From Actinomycetota bacterium (GTDB lineage: Bacteria; Actinomycetota; Acidimicrobiia; Acidimicrobiales; Iamiaceae): a stretch of DNA of 64,000 nt. Positions within the stretch are counted from its first letter, which is position 1; each line of letters starts with the position of its first letter. The stretch is taken from contig JACPNX010000014.1 in NCBI GenBank assembly GCA_016185275.1, positions 1 through 64,000 on the forward strand, given 5' to 3'. The position numbers were made by a program, and so were the translations under genes. This document shows, piece after piece, positions 7,023-15,985 of the stretch. The notes below the pieces were generated by a model, which was given only the letters and a program-made list of their open reading frames with translations, had not been told where the DNA came from and searched no databases.

Positions 7023-7997
7023 CTACCGCGAGCGCAGCTTGGCCAGGAGCCGCAGGATCTCCAGGTAGAGCCAGACGATGGTGACCAGCAGGCTGAAGGC
7101 CCCGTACCACTCGTAGTACCGCGGGGCCCGCTCCTGCACGAGGGTCTCGATGGTGAGGAAGTCGACGATGAGGTTCAGCGCCGCGATGGTCACGATCACG
7201 AGGCTCAAGCCGATGCCGAGGGGGCCGGTGTCGTTGAGCAGCGGCACGTTCGCCCCGAACAGCCGGGCCACCATGCTGAGCAGGTAGACGACGGCTACGG
7301 CAGCCGTGGCGGCGAACACCCCAATGACGAAGCGCCGCGTCGGGCGGATCACGCGGGTGGCGTAGAGCACGAGCATCACGGCGAACACCGCGACGGTGAG
7401 GCCCACGGCCTGGACGACGATGCCGTCGTAGGCGACATCGAACAGGTGCGAGATGGCCCCCAGGAAGAGGCCTTCGGCGGCGGCGTAGAGCGGCGCCGTG
7501 AACCGGGCCGCCTTCGGCACGAAGATCGTGACGAGGGCGAGCGCGAACCCGGCCAGGACGCTGGGGATGAGCCAGCCGGGCACCTGCTGGTCGGTCACCA
7601 CGGTCCGGCCGAGCGTGTCGACGGCGGTGGTGATCTTCACCGAGCTCCAGCCGAACAGGCCGGCCGCGGCGAGGATGACGAGCAGCACGCCGGATGCCGT
7701 CACCACGCCGCCCACCCGCATCGTGGGCTCGGCGGTCAGCGCGCCGGGTGGGCCGACGGGCGGCCAGGGCGAGACGGTGTCGGGCGCCTGGGGGAGGCCG
7801 GGGGGCGCAGCCGGCGGCCAGGAGGAGGTGGCGCCGGGCGGGGGCGGGAAGCCGGGAGCGGTGGCGGCGCCGTCCGAGCGCGGTGTCGCCCACCCGGCGG
7901 GCTCGGACCCGGGCGCCCGGTTGGGGGCGGACCAGGCGGGCTGGCGTTCGCCGACCTCGCGGAGGGCCCGGCGCAGAGCGGGGTTGCGTGTGGCCAT
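7023..7997 (-). CDS. Bax inhibitor-1/YccA-like membrane protein
   Basis: The 324-aa product has a ~95-residue Pro/Ala-rich cytoplasmic N-terminus, then about seven hydrophobic helices (~100-120, 140-160, 170-190, 195-215, 225-245, 260-280, 295-315). This matches the TMBIM/Bax inhibitor-1 family. The segment YYEWYGAFSLLVTIVWLYLE is typical of the C-terminal part. The family includes calcium-leak channels and FtsH-associated membrane proteins; the role here is unknown. The long Pro-rich N-terminal extension is common in actinobacterial members. The ATG at 7997 begins MATRNPALRRAL. Confidence 0.85.
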   Translation of the reverse strand: MATRNPALRRALREVGERQPAWSAPNRAPGSEPAGWATPRSDGAATAPGFPPPPGATSSWPPAAPPGLPQAPDTVSPWPPVGPPGALTAEPTMRVGGVVTASGVLLVILAAAGLFGWSSVKITTAVDTLGRTVVTDQQVPGWLIPSVLAGFALALVTIFVPKAARFTAPLYAAAEGLFLGAISHLFDVAYDGIVVQAVGLTVAVFAVMLVLYATRVIRPTRRFVIGVFAATAAVAVVYLLSMVARLFGANVPLLNDTGPLGIGLSLVIVTIAALNLIVDFLTIETLVQERAPRYYEWYGAFSLLVTIVWLYLEILRLLAKLRSR

Positions 7998-8107
7998 GGC
8001 GAACAGTGTGCCTGATCGGCGAGCCGTTCCCGCGTCGCCCGGGGGGCGTCGGAGCGTGGAGCTGCGGTCGCAGGGCGCAGCTCGGCTGAGCCGGAGAACC
8101 GCCCCGC

Positions 8108-9727
8108 TCAGCCGGGCGCGAGCTGGCCGAGCGCGTGCTCCCTGAGCCGCTTGTAGTCGACCTTGCCGTTGGGGGCGCGCCCGATGGTGGAGATGCGCAA
8201 CACGCGCTTGGGGGCCTTGTACGAGGCGAGCTTCGACTTCACGTGCGCGATGAGCTCGGCTTCGTCGAGCTCGAGCCCGGGACGCAGCTCGACCAGGGCC
8301 GTGATGGCCTCGCCGAACTTCTCGTCGGGGACGCCCACCGCGACGGCGTCGGCGACGGTCGGGTGGGTCTTGAGGACCTCCTCCACCTCTTCGGGGAAGA
8401 CCTTCTCTCCACCGGTGTTGATGCACACCGACCCCCGTCCGAGCAGCGTGATGCCGCCGTCGGCCTCGACCTTGGCGAAGTCGCCGGGCACCGAGTAGCG
8501 CCGGCCGCCGATCGTGAGGAACGTCGCTGCCGTCTTGAGGTCGTCCTTGTAGTAGCCGACGGGCTGGAAGCCGCCGACCGCCACCCGCCCGATCGCACCC
8601 GATCCGGGCTCGACGTCCCGGCCGTCCTCGTCCACCACCCGGGTGTTCTCGCCGACGCGGAACCTGGCGGTGGCCGAGGTGTCCGACGCGGTGGACACCG
8701 ACGCACCCATGCCGACCGCCTCCGACGAGGAGAACGCGTCGATGATCATCACCTGCGGCAGGTGGCGGACCAGGGCTTCCTTGGACTGCTCGCTGAACAT
8801 CACGCCCGAGGATGTGATGACCACCAGGCTGGAGAGGTCCCAGCGGTCGGCCGCGGCGTCGAGCGACCGGATGATCGGCTTGGCGAAGGCGTCGCCGACG
8901 ATGGCGATCATGTTCACCTTCTCGCGCTCGATGGTGGAGAGCAGCTCCTCCACGTCGAGCGTGCGCGACTCGAGCGTCACGACCGATCCGCCCTGCGACA
9001 GGACGATGAGCTGGGTCATGCAGCCGGTGCCGTGCATCAGCGGGCATGCGGGCAGGCCGACGACGCCGGGACCGGTGACCTTCTCGCGCACGAAGGCGAG
9101 GTCGGCGTCGCCCTCGCGCACCCGGGCGTCACCCACCTGCCCGAGCAGGTTGCGGTACAGGTCGTCCTGGCGCCACATCACGCCCTTCGGCATGCCCGTC
9201 GTGCCGCCCGTGTAGAGCATGTAGAGGTGGTCGCCACTGCGGCCCCACGGAGGCACGACCCGGCCCGGCCTGGTCCGCGCCGCATCCTCGTAGGGCCGCG
9301 CCCACTCGGGGCACGGACCGCTGCCGTCGTCGACCCACAGCCACAGGCGGACCTTCGGGACCCGGGCACGGATGCGCTCGATGTTGTCCGCGAAGGCACC
9401 GTGGAAGACGACGGCCACGGCATCGGCGTTGTCCCACAGGTAGACGAGCTCCTCGTCGGCGTAGCGGTAGTTCGTGTTGACCGGCGCCAGGCCCGCCTTC
9501 CAGGCGCCGTACATCGACTCCAGGTACTCCGGGCCGTTGAAGAGGTACTGGGCCACCTTGTCCTGCTCGACCACGCCGGCCTCGAGCAGCGCGGCGGCGA
9601 CGCCGTCGGCCCGCTCGTCCATCTGCCGCCAGGTGAACCGGCGGCCGCCCTGGACCTGAGCCGGCGCGTCGGGGATCTGGTCGGCGACGGTCTCCCACAC
9701 CTCGGCGAAGTTCCAACCCGACGACAT
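8108..9727 (-). CDS. Acyl-CoA synthetase (AMP-binding, FadD-like)
   Basis: This 539-aa ANL-superfamily enzyme activates a carboxylic acid with ATP and joins it to CoA. The P-loop YTGGTTGMPKGVMW lies near residues 170-183, and ITSSGVMFSEQSKE near 305 follows the A4/A5 region. The C-terminal hinge and catalytic Lys region (APNGKVDYKRLREHAL) is intact. It resembles long-chain or steroid-side-chain FadD enzymes, but substrate length is not determinable. Nearby acyl-CoA dehydrogenase, SDR, MaoC and hydratase genes support a role in beta-oxidation-like metabolism. It is divergent from the SnoaL-like gene at 9888. Confidence 0.9.
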   Translation of the reverse strand: MSSGWNFAEVWETVADQIPDAPAQVQGGRRFTWRQMDERADGVAAALLEAGVVEQDKVAQYLFNGPEYLESMYGAWKAGLAPVNTNYRYADEELVYLWDNADAVAVVFHGAFADNIERIRARVPKVRLWLWVDDGSGPCPEWARPYEDAARTRPGRVVPPWGRSGDHLYMLYTGGTTGMPKGVMWRQDDLYRNLLGQVGDARVREGDADLAFVREKVTGPGVVGLPACPLMHGTGCMTQLIVLSQGGSVVTLESRTLDVEELLSTIEREKVNMIAIVGDAFAKPIIRSLDAAADRWDLSSLVVITSSGVMFSEQSKEALVRHLPQVMIIDAFSSSEAVGMGASVSTASDTSATARFRVGENTRVVDEDGRDVEPGSGAIGRVAVGGFQPVGYYKDDLKTAATFLTIGGRRYSVPGDFAKVEADGGITLLGRGSVCINTGGEKVFPEEVEEVLKTHPTVADAVAVGVPDEKFGEAITALVELRPGLELDEAELIAHVKSKLASYKAPKRVLRISTIGRAPNGKVDYKRLREHALGQLAPG

Positions 9728-9874
9728 GCGACCCCCGTGGTACGAGCCCGGCGCGGCAGCCGGGCAGCGGCCGGTGCAGTGTACGGAGCGTCGCCGTCCG
9801 GGCCGAACGCCGAAGGCGGGCCGGCCGGCTCCCGATTGGGCCGTCCGGCCCTGGGCGCCGGCGCGGCAGCCACC

Positions 9875-9880
9875 TACGCT
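9875..9880 (+). promoter_or_regulatory. -10 box TACGCT, leaderless
   Basis: TACGCT ends 7 nt before the GTG at 9888 and selects that start over an upstream in-frame ATG at 9726 that would overlap the divergent gene. Confidence 0.6.
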
Positions 9881-9887
9881 CCGGGCC

Positions 9888-10331
9888 GTGGGGGACGACA
9901 CGCAGGCCATCCGGAACCTCGTGTTCCGCTATGCGGAGCTGGTCGATGCCGGCGACTTCGGTGGCGTGGCCCGCCTGTTCGCAGACGCCACCTACCGGTC
10001 GCTCACCCCGGAGGGCATCCGCGTGGCGTGCGGGCCGGCCGAGGTGCGGGCCTGGATGGAGCGGTCCGTCCGCCGCTACGGCGACGGCACGCCCGGAACG
10101 CGCCATCTGGTCACGAACCTCATCATCGACGTCGAGTGGCAGCGCGGCACCGCGACGTGCCGGTCGTGCTACACGGTCTTCCAGGTGGTCCAGGGTCGGC
10201 TCGAGCCGGTGATGACCGGCCGCTACCAGGATAGCTTCGTCCGCGAGGTCGACGGCTGGCACTTCCGCGACCGCCTCGCCCTGGCCGACCTCATCGGCGA
10301 CCTGACGCACCACCTCACCGGCCTGTCCTGA
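9888..10331 (+). CDS. SnoaL-like / NTF2-fold protein
   Basis: The 147-aa product is a SnoaL_4/NTF2-fold protein (IRNLVFRYAELVDAGDFGGV, then FADATYRS, then a final DGWHFRDRLAL strand). Relatives include ring-hydroxylating dioxygenase small subunits, steroid isomerases and uncharacterised binding proteins. The next gene is an acyl-CoA dehydrogenase 58 bases downstream with its own -10 box. The GTG start is set by the promoter box. A role in lipid or steroid breakdown is inferred only from the neighbours. Confidence 0.82.
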   Translation: MGDDTQAIRNLVFRYAELVDAGDFGGVARLFADATYRSLTPEGIRVACGPAEVRAWMERSVRRYGDGTPGTRHLVTNLIIDVEWQRGTATCRSCYTVFQVVQGRLEPVMTGRYQDSFVREVDGWHFRDRLALADLIGDLTHHLTGLS

Positions 10332-10375
10332 GCCGCCGCGTCCGGGCGGCGGGCGACCCCCTGCGGTCGCTGACG

Positions 10376-10381
10376 TAGCGT
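10376..10381 (+). promoter_or_regulatory. -10 box TAGCGT, leaderless
   Basis: TAGCGT ends 8 nt before the GTG start at 10390. Confidence 0.55.
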
Positions 10382-10389
10382 CCGCCGCC

Positions 10390-11559
10390 GTGGACTTCGA
10401 GCTACCGGGAAGCGACGACCCGCGCCGCGCCGAGGTGCGCCGGTGGCTGGCGGACCACCCGCAGCCGACCGGGCGGGAACTGGCCGAAGCCGGCTACGTC
10501 GCGCCGCACTGGCCTCGTCCCTGGGGGCTCGACGCGGACCCGATCGCGCAGCTGATCGTCGACGACGAGCTGCGCGAGGCGGGGGTACGCCGGCCGCTGA
10601 ACCCCATCGGCATCGGATGGGCCGGACCCACGCTCGTCCACGCGGGCACACCGGCGCAGCGGGCGCGTCACCTGCTGCCGCTGCTGTCCGGCGAGGAGAT
10701 CTGGTGCCAGCTGTTCAGCGAGCCGGGCGCCGGGTCCGACCTCGCCGGCCTGTCCACCCGGGCGGTGCGCGACGGCGACGAGTGGGTCGTCGACGGCCAG
10801 AAGGTCTGGACGTCGCTGGCCCAGGTCGCCCGCTTCGGCATCCTCATCGCCCGCACGGACCCGGACGTGGCCAAGCACCGGGGCATCACCTACTTCATCT
10901 GCCCCATGGACGCGCCCGGCGTCGAGATCCGGCCGGTCGTCGACATGACGGGAGGGCACACGTTCAACGAGGTGTTCCTGACCGGCGTGCGGCTACCCGC
11001 GAGCAGTGTCGTCGGCGAGGTCGGGCGCGGTTGGGACCTCGCCAAGGTGACGCTCGCCAACGAGCGGGTCTCGCTGTCGTCAGGTGGCGCGCTGTGGGGC
11101 ATGGGTCCGTCGGCAGGCGACCTGCTCGACGTCGTGCGGGGGGCCGGCCGCGTGCACGACGCGCACCTGCGGCAGCGGCTGGCCGCCCTCTGGATCGAGG
11201 CGGAGATCCTGCGGCTCATCCGCCTGCGGACGGTCTCGGCCCGGATCCGCGGCGAGCAGCCCGGGCCGGAGGCATCGGTCCGCAAGGTGCTCGCCGACGA
11301 GCACGGGCAGCGGATCATGGCGCTGGCGAAGGACCTCGCCGGGACGGGCGGCATGCTCACGGACGTCGGGCCGCTCGGCACTCCCGCCGAGGGTTGGCAC
11401 TCGGGCTTCTGCTTCGCTCCTGCGCTGACCGTCGGGGGCGGCACGGGCGAGGTGCAGCGCAACATCATCGCCGAGCGCGTGCTGGGCCTGCCCCACGACG
11501 TCGACGTCGAGGCGGGCCGGAGCTGGTCCGCCTCGCGCCGCCGGGGTCCCGACGGCTGA
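10390..11559 (+). CDS. Acyl-CoA dehydrogenase
   Basis: A 389-aa flavoprotein of the acyl-CoA dehydrogenase family, which oxidises acyl-CoA to enoyl-CoA and passes electrons to ETF. Visible are the FAD/substrate segment FSEPGAGSDLAGLSTRA (~109-125), VDGQKVWTSLAQVARFGILI, the middle beta domain ending VGEVGRGWDLAKVTLANER, and the C-terminal four-helix region ending GGGTGEVQRNIIAERVLGLP. The N-terminal helical domain is somewhat short, as in ACADs that act as heterodimers on steroid side chains. The catalytic base cannot be assigned confidently. GTG start with -10 box. Confidence 0.9.
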   Translation: MDFELPGSDDPRRAEVRRWLADHPQPTGRELAEAGYVAPHWPRPWGLDADPIAQLIVDDELREAGVRRPLNPIGIGWAGPTLVHAGTPAQRARHLLPLLSGEEIWCQLFSEPGAGSDLAGLSTRAVRDGDEWVVDGQKVWTSLAQVARFGILIARTDPDVAKHRGITYFICPMDAPGVEIRPVVDMTGGHTFNEVFLTGVRLPASSVVGEVGRGWDLAKVTLANERVSLSSGGALWGMGPSAGDLLDVVRGAGRVHDAHLRQRLAALWIEAEILRLIRLRTVSARIRGEQPGPEASVRKVLADEHGQRIMALAKDLAGTGGMLTDVGPLGTPAEGWHSGFCFAPALTVGGGTGEVQRNIIAERVLGLPHDVDVEAGRSWSASRRRGPDG

Positions 11560-11577
11560 CGGACGACCCGCCGGGCC

Positions 11578-12867
11578 TCAGCGGGCGAGCGCGACCGTCT
11601 CGGCCGTGGCCCGGTCGAGCTCGCCGGCGTCGACCGTGGCGGCGTCGACGGACGGCTCGGGCCGCCGGAACGCCCGCCATCCCCACGCCGCCGCGGCGAG
11701 GCAGGCGATGCCGCCGACCGCGACCCCGGAGCGTGACCCGAACCGGTCGGTGATCCAGCCGACGAGGGGGCCACCGATCGGTGTGCTGCCGAGGAACACC
11801 ATGGCCTGGAGCGCGAGCACCCGGCCCCGGTACTCCGGCGCGGCGAGCACCTGCACGATGGCCGTCGACGAGGTCATGAAGGCGATGCTCGACAGCCCCA
11901 CCAGCGCGGCCACCGGAAAGGCGACGGCCAGGTTCGGTGACACGGCCAGCAGCAGCATCGCGACCCCGAACCCGGCCGCGGCGACGATCAGGTGCTGGCC
12001 CGTCACGGTCCTGCGCCTCGCCGTCGCCAGAGCGCCGATCAGCGATCCGACGCTCACCGCCGAGAACAACAGCGTGAACGTGCCGTCGGTGCCGCCCAGC
12101 GGGCCCTTCACCAGCAGCGGGATCGTCACCGAGAAGTTGAAGGCGAGTGTGCCGATCACCGTCATCATCACCAGCGGCACCGAGAGGTCGCGGCGAGCGA
12201 AGACGTAGCGCACGCCCTCGCGCACCTGCCCCCGCCCCCGCTTGGCCCGCGGGCCGGAGAACAGCTCACTCGGGCGCATGGCCCACAGGCCGTAGATGAC
12301 GGCCAGGTAGGAGATGCCGTCGAGCAGGAACGCCCACCCGAACCCCACGCTGATGACGAGCGCGCCGGCGGCGGCGGGGCCGACGACCCGCGAGCCGGTC
12401 ATCACCGCGCTGTTCAGGCTGACGGCGTTGGCGACCTGGTCCTTGGGGACCATCTCGACGACGAAGGCGCGCCGCGCCGGGTTGTCGAACGCGGTGATGA
12501 TCCCCTGGACGCCGGCCAGGGCGAAGATGTTCCAGACCGCGGCCTGACCCGAGAAGACGACGAGGGCGAGCGCGAACGACTCGACCATCGCGGCCGTCTG
12601 GGTGATCAGCAGGAGGCGACGCTTGTCGCTGCGGTCGGCGACCATGCCGGCCCAGGCGCCGAGCAGCAGCACCGGCCCGAACTGCGACGCGGTGAGCAGG
12701 CCGAGCGCGATGCCGGACCGGGTCAACCGCAGGACCAGCAGCGTCTGGGTGATCATCGTCAGCCAGGTGCCGGTCTGCGAGACGAGCTGTCCCGTGAAGA
12801 AGAGCCGGAAGTTGCGGTTCCGCAGCGAGCGGAACGTGTCGGCGGTGGCGTTGCGGAGGCGGATCAC
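11578..12867 (-). CDS. MFS transporter (enterobactin/multidrug-exporter type)
   Basis: The 429-aa product has twelve hydrophobic helices and begins RNRNFRLFFTGQLVSQTGTW, the usual opening of MFS_3 (EntS-like) exporters. The loop 2-3 motif reads GMVADRSDKRRLLLI. Proton-driven export of a drug or siderophore is likely. Its start overlaps the stop of the MarR gene by 4 bases (ATGA), so it is the second gene of a MarR-MFS operon and is probably controlled by that repressor. Confidence 0.9.
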   Translation of the reverse strand: MIRLRNATADTFRSLRNRNFRLFFTGQLVSQTGTWLTMITQTLLVLRLTRSGIALGLLTASQFGPVLLLGAWAGMVADRSDKRRLLLITQTAAMVESFALALVVFSGQAAVWNIFALAGVQGIITAFDNPARRAFVVEMVPKDQVANAVSLNSAVMTGSRVVGPAAAGALVISVGFGWAFLLDGISYLAVIYGLWAMRPSELFSGPRAKRGRGQVREGVRYVFARRDLSVPLVMMTVIGTLAFNFSVTIPLLVKGPLGGTDGTFTLLFSAVSVGSLIGALATARRRTVTGQHLIVAAAGFGVAMLLLAVSPNLAVAFPVAALVGLSSIAFMTSSTAIVQVLAAPEYRGRVLALQAMVFLGSTPIGGPLVGWITDRFGSRSGVAVGGIACLAAAAWGWRAFRRPEPSVDAATVDAGELDRATAETVALAR

Positions 12868-13436
12868 GGGCGGCCTCCGGCGGTCGCCTCCGGGCGGACG
12901 GTGCTCCCGCCCGGCGTGTCCAGGGCGGCGAGGTGCTCGAGGACGTCGAGCGCGGCATCGATCCGTGCCAGATCCGCCGGCGGCAGGCCGTCGAGCTGCT
13001 GGGTGAGCCAGGCGCTGCGCCTCCGGCGGACGGCGTCGAGCTTGCGCCGGCCCGGCGCGGTGATGGCCACGTGCACGACGCGGCGATCGGAGGCGACGGC
13101 GCGCCGTTCGACGAGCCCGAGACCTTCGAGCTTGTCGACGAGCTTGGTGACCGTGGGGGGCGCCAGCCGCTCGTGCGAGGCGAGGTCGCCGAGCGACAGG
13201 GGACCGTGGCGGTCGACCGAGGACAGCATCGACAGCTGCGTGAGCGTGAGGTCGCCCATGGCCTGCTGGCGCAGGCGCCGCTGGAGCCGGGCGACGACGA
13301 ACCGCAGACGCTCGGCCACCTCCGTCGACGTGGCGGCACCCGCATGGGCGGCAGCCGACGGGCGTGAGCTGGGGCGGCCAGTGCGGGCGTCGGCGCCGGC
13401 GGCGCTGATGGGGGAGCGGGTCACGGTCGGCATCAT
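12864..13436 (-). CDS. MarR family transcriptional regulator
   Basis: The 190-aa protein holds a MarR winged helix (~50-155): GDLTLTQLSMLSSVDRHG, then the recognition helix RLAPPTVTKLVDKLEGLGLV and the wing RRAVASDRRVVHVAIT. The C-terminal helix mediates dimerisation. The longer in-frame start at 13691 is rejected because its extra residues are unconserved and cross the regulatory region. ATG 13436 or 13433 is likely. It lies upstream of, and overlaps, the MFS gene, the standard arrangement of a self-regulated efflux operon. An inverted repeat in its promoter region (13467-13490) is a candidate operator. Confidence 0.85.
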   Translation of the reverse strand: MMPTVTRSPISAAGADARTGRPSSRPSAAAHAGAATSTEVAERLRFVVARLQRRLRQQAMGDLTLTQLSMLSSVDRHGPLSLGDLASHERLAPPTVTKLVDKLEGLGLVERRAVASDRRVVHVAITAPGRRKLDAVRRRRSAWLTQQLDGLPPADLARIDAALDVLEHLAALDTPGGSTVRPEATAGGRP

Positions 13437-13466
13437 CCCACCAAACGCTTCCCTTGGTGAAATGTT

Positions 13467-13490
13467 CCCGACCTGAAGTTGTTGGTCGGG
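13467..13490. promoter_or_regulatory. Inverted repeat, candidate MarR operator
   Basis: The arms CCCGACC and GGTCGGG are perfect complements separated by 10 A/T-richer bases, located about 31-54 bases upstream of the MarR start. The surrounding 60 bases are the least G+C-rich here. Binding is inferred. Confidence 0.45.
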
Positions 13491-13558
13491 CTCCCGGCCC
13501 TGGCCGATGGCGCCATCACGGTCCCCGACGAGGTTCGGTCGGCGGACGGGTGCGGCGC

Positions 13559-13564
13559 TACCGT
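13559..13564 (+). promoter_or_regulatory. -10 box TACCGT, leaderless
   Basis: TACCGT ends 8 nt before the ATG at 13573. Confidence 0.55.
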
Positions 13565-13572
13565 CGGCCCCC

Positions 13573-13923
13573 ATGCCGACGGCGACCGCGGGCGACGAGC
13601 TGCGCAAGGGCGAGCGAGTGGTGGCCGCGCGCGACATGCGGGGCGTGCCGGAGGGAACCCGCGGCAAGGTCGCCATCGTCAACGGGCTCACCTGGATCCG
13701 CTACTGGGTCCGCTTCGACAACGGCGTATCGGTCGGGTCCCTGAACCGCAAGGACCTCAAGACGCCCGACGAGTGGGAGCGCCGCAACGACGTGGCCGTA
13801 CCCGCGGCGGGCGCGGCCGCCGACGGCGACGGTGCCGGCGGGGGCGTGACCGTCAACGGCGTGCTCGTCCCGCAGAGGTTGATCGAGCGCACCCGCGCCG
13901 CTCGGGCCCGGGTCGGGAAGTAG
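13573..13923 (+). CDS. Hypothetical small protein with SH3-like segment
   Basis: I do not recognise this 116-aa product. Residues ~8-65 (KGERVVAARDMRGVPEGTRG, then KVAIVNGLTWIRYWVRFDNG) look like a small beta-barrel (KOW/SH3-like). A linker and the short helical tail LVPQRLIERTRAARARVGK follow, and the last part may bind a partner. No signal peptide or membrane helix is present. It ends 12 bases before the F420-type oxidoreductase and is likely co-transcribed with it from the -10 box at 13559. Confidence 0.7.
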   Translation: MPTATAGDELRKGERVVAARDMRGVPEGTRGKVAIVNGLTWIRYWVRFDNGVSVGSLNRKDLKTPDEWERRNDVAVPAAGAAADGDGAGGGVTVNGVLVPQRLIERTRAARARVGK

Positions 13924-13935
13924 GGGGAGCGCACC

Positions 13936-14979
13936 GTGCAGGTCTGCATGCAGCTGAGCTACGCCGCCGGATTCGAGGAGTCGGCCCGCCAGGTGGCCGA
14001 GCTCGAGCGGTCGGGTCTCGACCTGGTCTGGGTGGCCGAGGCCTACGGGTTCGACGCCGTCAGCCAGATGGGGTACCTCGCCGCCCTCACCGAGCGGGTC
14101 CAGATCGCGTCCGGCATCCTGCCGATCTACACCCGCACGCCGACGCTGCTGGCCATGACGGCGGCCGGCGTCGACGCCTTATCGCACGGCCGTTGCCACC
14201 TCGGCCTCGGCGCATCGGGCCCTCAGGTGATCGAGGGTTGGCACGGCGTGGCCTACGACAGGCCGATCGGGCGCACCCGGGAGATCATCGAGATCTGCCG
14301 CGCCGTGTGGGCCCGCCAGGACCGGCTCGTCCACGACGGGCCCATCTACCGCTTGCCGCTGCCCGAGTCCGAGGGGACGGGCCTCGGCAAGCCGCTCAAG
14401 ATCATCGCCCACCCGGTGCGGCCCCGGATCCCCGTGTGGGTGGCCGCCCTCGGCTCCAAGAACGTGCAGATGGCGGCCGAGGTCGCCGACGGGTGGATGC
14501 CGCTGTTCTTCCATCCCGAGAAGGCGGGCGAGGTGTGGGAGGCGGACCTCGCCGCGGGGCGCGCCAAGCGCGACCCGAGCCTCGATCCGCTGTGGATCAG
14601 CGCCGGCGGGCTGGTCGCCATCGGGGAGGACGCCGCCGCCATGCGCGACCTGGCCCGGCCCCTCATCGCCCTCTACGTCGGGGGCATGGGTTCGCGCGAG
14701 CGCAACTTCTACAACGAGCTGGTCCAGCGCTACGGCTTCGAGGCCGAGGCGAAGCAGATCCAGGACCTGTACCTCGACGGCAAGAAGGACGAAGCGGCCG
14801 CCGCGGTTCCCGCCGAACTGCTCGAAGCCACGACGCTGTGCGGCCCGCCCTCGTACGTGCAGGAGCGGATCGCGGCGTTCCGCGAGGCCGGGGTCACGCA
14901 CCTCAGCGTCACCCCGCTGCCGCTGGGGGAGCAGAGCGCGGCGGGCGTGATCAGCCAGGTCAAGGAGTGGAGCGCCTGA
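13936..14979 (+). CDS. LLM-class F420-dependent oxidoreductase
   Basis: The 347-aa product is a luciferase-like TIM-barrel oxidoreductase. It shows ELERSGLDLVWVAEAYGFDA near the N-terminus, YLAALTERVQIASGILPIYT, GLGASGPQVIEGWHG and IPVWVAALGSKNVQMAAEVA. This layout matches actinobacterial F420-dependent enzymes of the LLM class, which transfer hydride with coenzyme F420; the substrate is not determinable. The GTG start has a GGGGGAG Shine-Dalgarno 5-6 bases upstream, one of few SD-led genes here, consistent with being second in an operon. Confidence 0.88.
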   Translation: MQVCMQLSYAAGFEESARQVAELERSGLDLVWVAEAYGFDAVSQMGYLAALTERVQIASGILPIYTRTPTLLAMTAAGVDALSHGRCHLGLGASGPQVIEGWHGVAYDRPIGRTREIIEICRAVWARQDRLVHDGPIYRLPLPESEGTGLGKPLKIIAHPVRPRIPVWVAALGSKNVQMAAEVADGWMPLFFHPEKAGEVWEADLAAGRAKRDPSLDPLWISAGGLVAIGEDAAAMRDLARPLIALYVGGMGSRERNFYNELVQRYGFEAEAKQIQDLYLDGKKDEAAAAVPAELLEATTLCGPPSYVQERIAAFREAGVTHLSVTPLPLGEQSAAGVISQVKEWSA

Positions 14980-14991
14980 ACGGAGCTCCGG

Positions 14992-15960
14992 TCAGGCGCG
15001 GCTCGGGGTGAGCCGCCCCAGCACCTCCTCGGCGTCCCGCACGAAGCGCTCCACGAGGTCACCCGCCGGGACCAGCCCGGTGATCGCCCCGGCGCCCTGG
15101 CCGGCCGGATAGAACTCGATGTCGGGGTCGACGCCTGGCGTCGACTCGTCGCCGCCGAGGTGGTTGGCGCCCTCCTCCATCGAGCGCAGCACCTGCATGG
15201 GGAACGGCTCCGGGCGGCCACCCGCCTCGTCGAAGCGCTGGGTGTAGCCGTTGCGCACGACGCGGCAGGTCTTGCCGGTGTAGGCCCGGGTCACCACGGT
15301 GCCGTCCTCCGGGAGAGCGACGAGGGCCTCCTTGTACCCGGCGACCGTCTGGGCCTCAGGGGTGGCGATGAAGCGCGTCCCCACCCACACGCCGTCGGCG
15401 CCGAGCGCCAGCGCGGCGGCGAGGCCCCGGCCGTCGACGATGCCGCCCGCCGCCACCACGGGGATGCGCTCGCCCACGGCGTCCACGACCTGGGGCACCA
15501 GCGCGAGGGTGGCCACCTGGCCGGTGTGACCGCCTGCCTCGGTGCCCTGGGCGACGACCAGATCGCAGCCGGCCTCCACCGCGGCGACGGCATGGCGGAC
15601 CTTGCCGCACATGTTGACGACCAGCAGGTTGCGCTCGTGGCACAGGTCGACCACCTCGCGGGGCACGCCGAGGCCGGCGACGTAGACGCTGGCGCCGGCG
15701 TCGGCGATCGAGCGGACCTTCGCCTCGAAGTCCTGCGGCGCGGCGGTGAGCAGGTCGACACCGAAGGGCTTGGCGGTGGCGGCCCGCACCGCGGCCATCT
15801 CCTGCACGAGCCGGCCGGCGCTCATCGTCGACGCGCCCAGGCAGCCGAAGCCGCCGGCCTCCGACACTGCGGCGACCAGGCGCGAGTACGACACACCACC
15901 CATGCCGGCGAGCATCACGGGGTGCTCGATGTCGAGGATCTCGGTCAGCCGGGTGCGCAT
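14992..15960 (-). CDS. Nitronate monooxygenase-type flavin oxidoreductase
   Basis: The 322-aa product begins with EILDIEHPVMLAGMGGVSYS and carries GTEAGGHTGQVATLALVPQV, AAGGIVDGRGLAAALALGAD and WVGTRFIATPEA, the FMN-binding and active-site landmarks of the NMO/2-nitropropane dioxygenase family. Members oxidise alkyl nitronates or act as enoyl reductases; class cannot be settled by eye. It is a leaderless minus-strand gene, with TAGTCT (on the minus strand) ending 8 nt before ATG 15960, and is convergent with the F420 oxidoreductase. Confidence 0.88.
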   Translation of the reverse strand: MRTRLTEILDIEHPVMLAGMGGVSYSRLVAAVSEAGGFGCLGASTMSAGRLVQEMAAVRAATAKPFGVDLLTAAPQDFEAKVRSIADAGASVYVAGLGVPREVVDLCHERNLLVVNMCGKVRHAVAAVEAGCDLVVAQGTEAGGHTGQVATLALVPQVVDAVGERIPVVAAGGIVDGRGLAAALALGADGVWVGTRFIATPEAQTVAGYKEALVALPEDGTVVTRAYTGKTCRVVRNGYTQRFDEAGGRPEPFPMQVLRSMEEGANHLGGDESTPGVDPDIEFYPAGQGAGAITGLVPAGDLVERFVRDAEEVLGRLTPSRA

Positions 15961-15968
15961 GGCGATCG

Positions 15969-15974
15969 AGACTA
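15969..15974 (-). promoter_or_regulatory. -10 box TAGTCT, leaderless
   Basis: Read on the minus strand, TAGTCT ends 8 nt before the ATG at 15960. Confidence 0.55.
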
Positions 15975-15985
15975 GGCAGGCTCGG

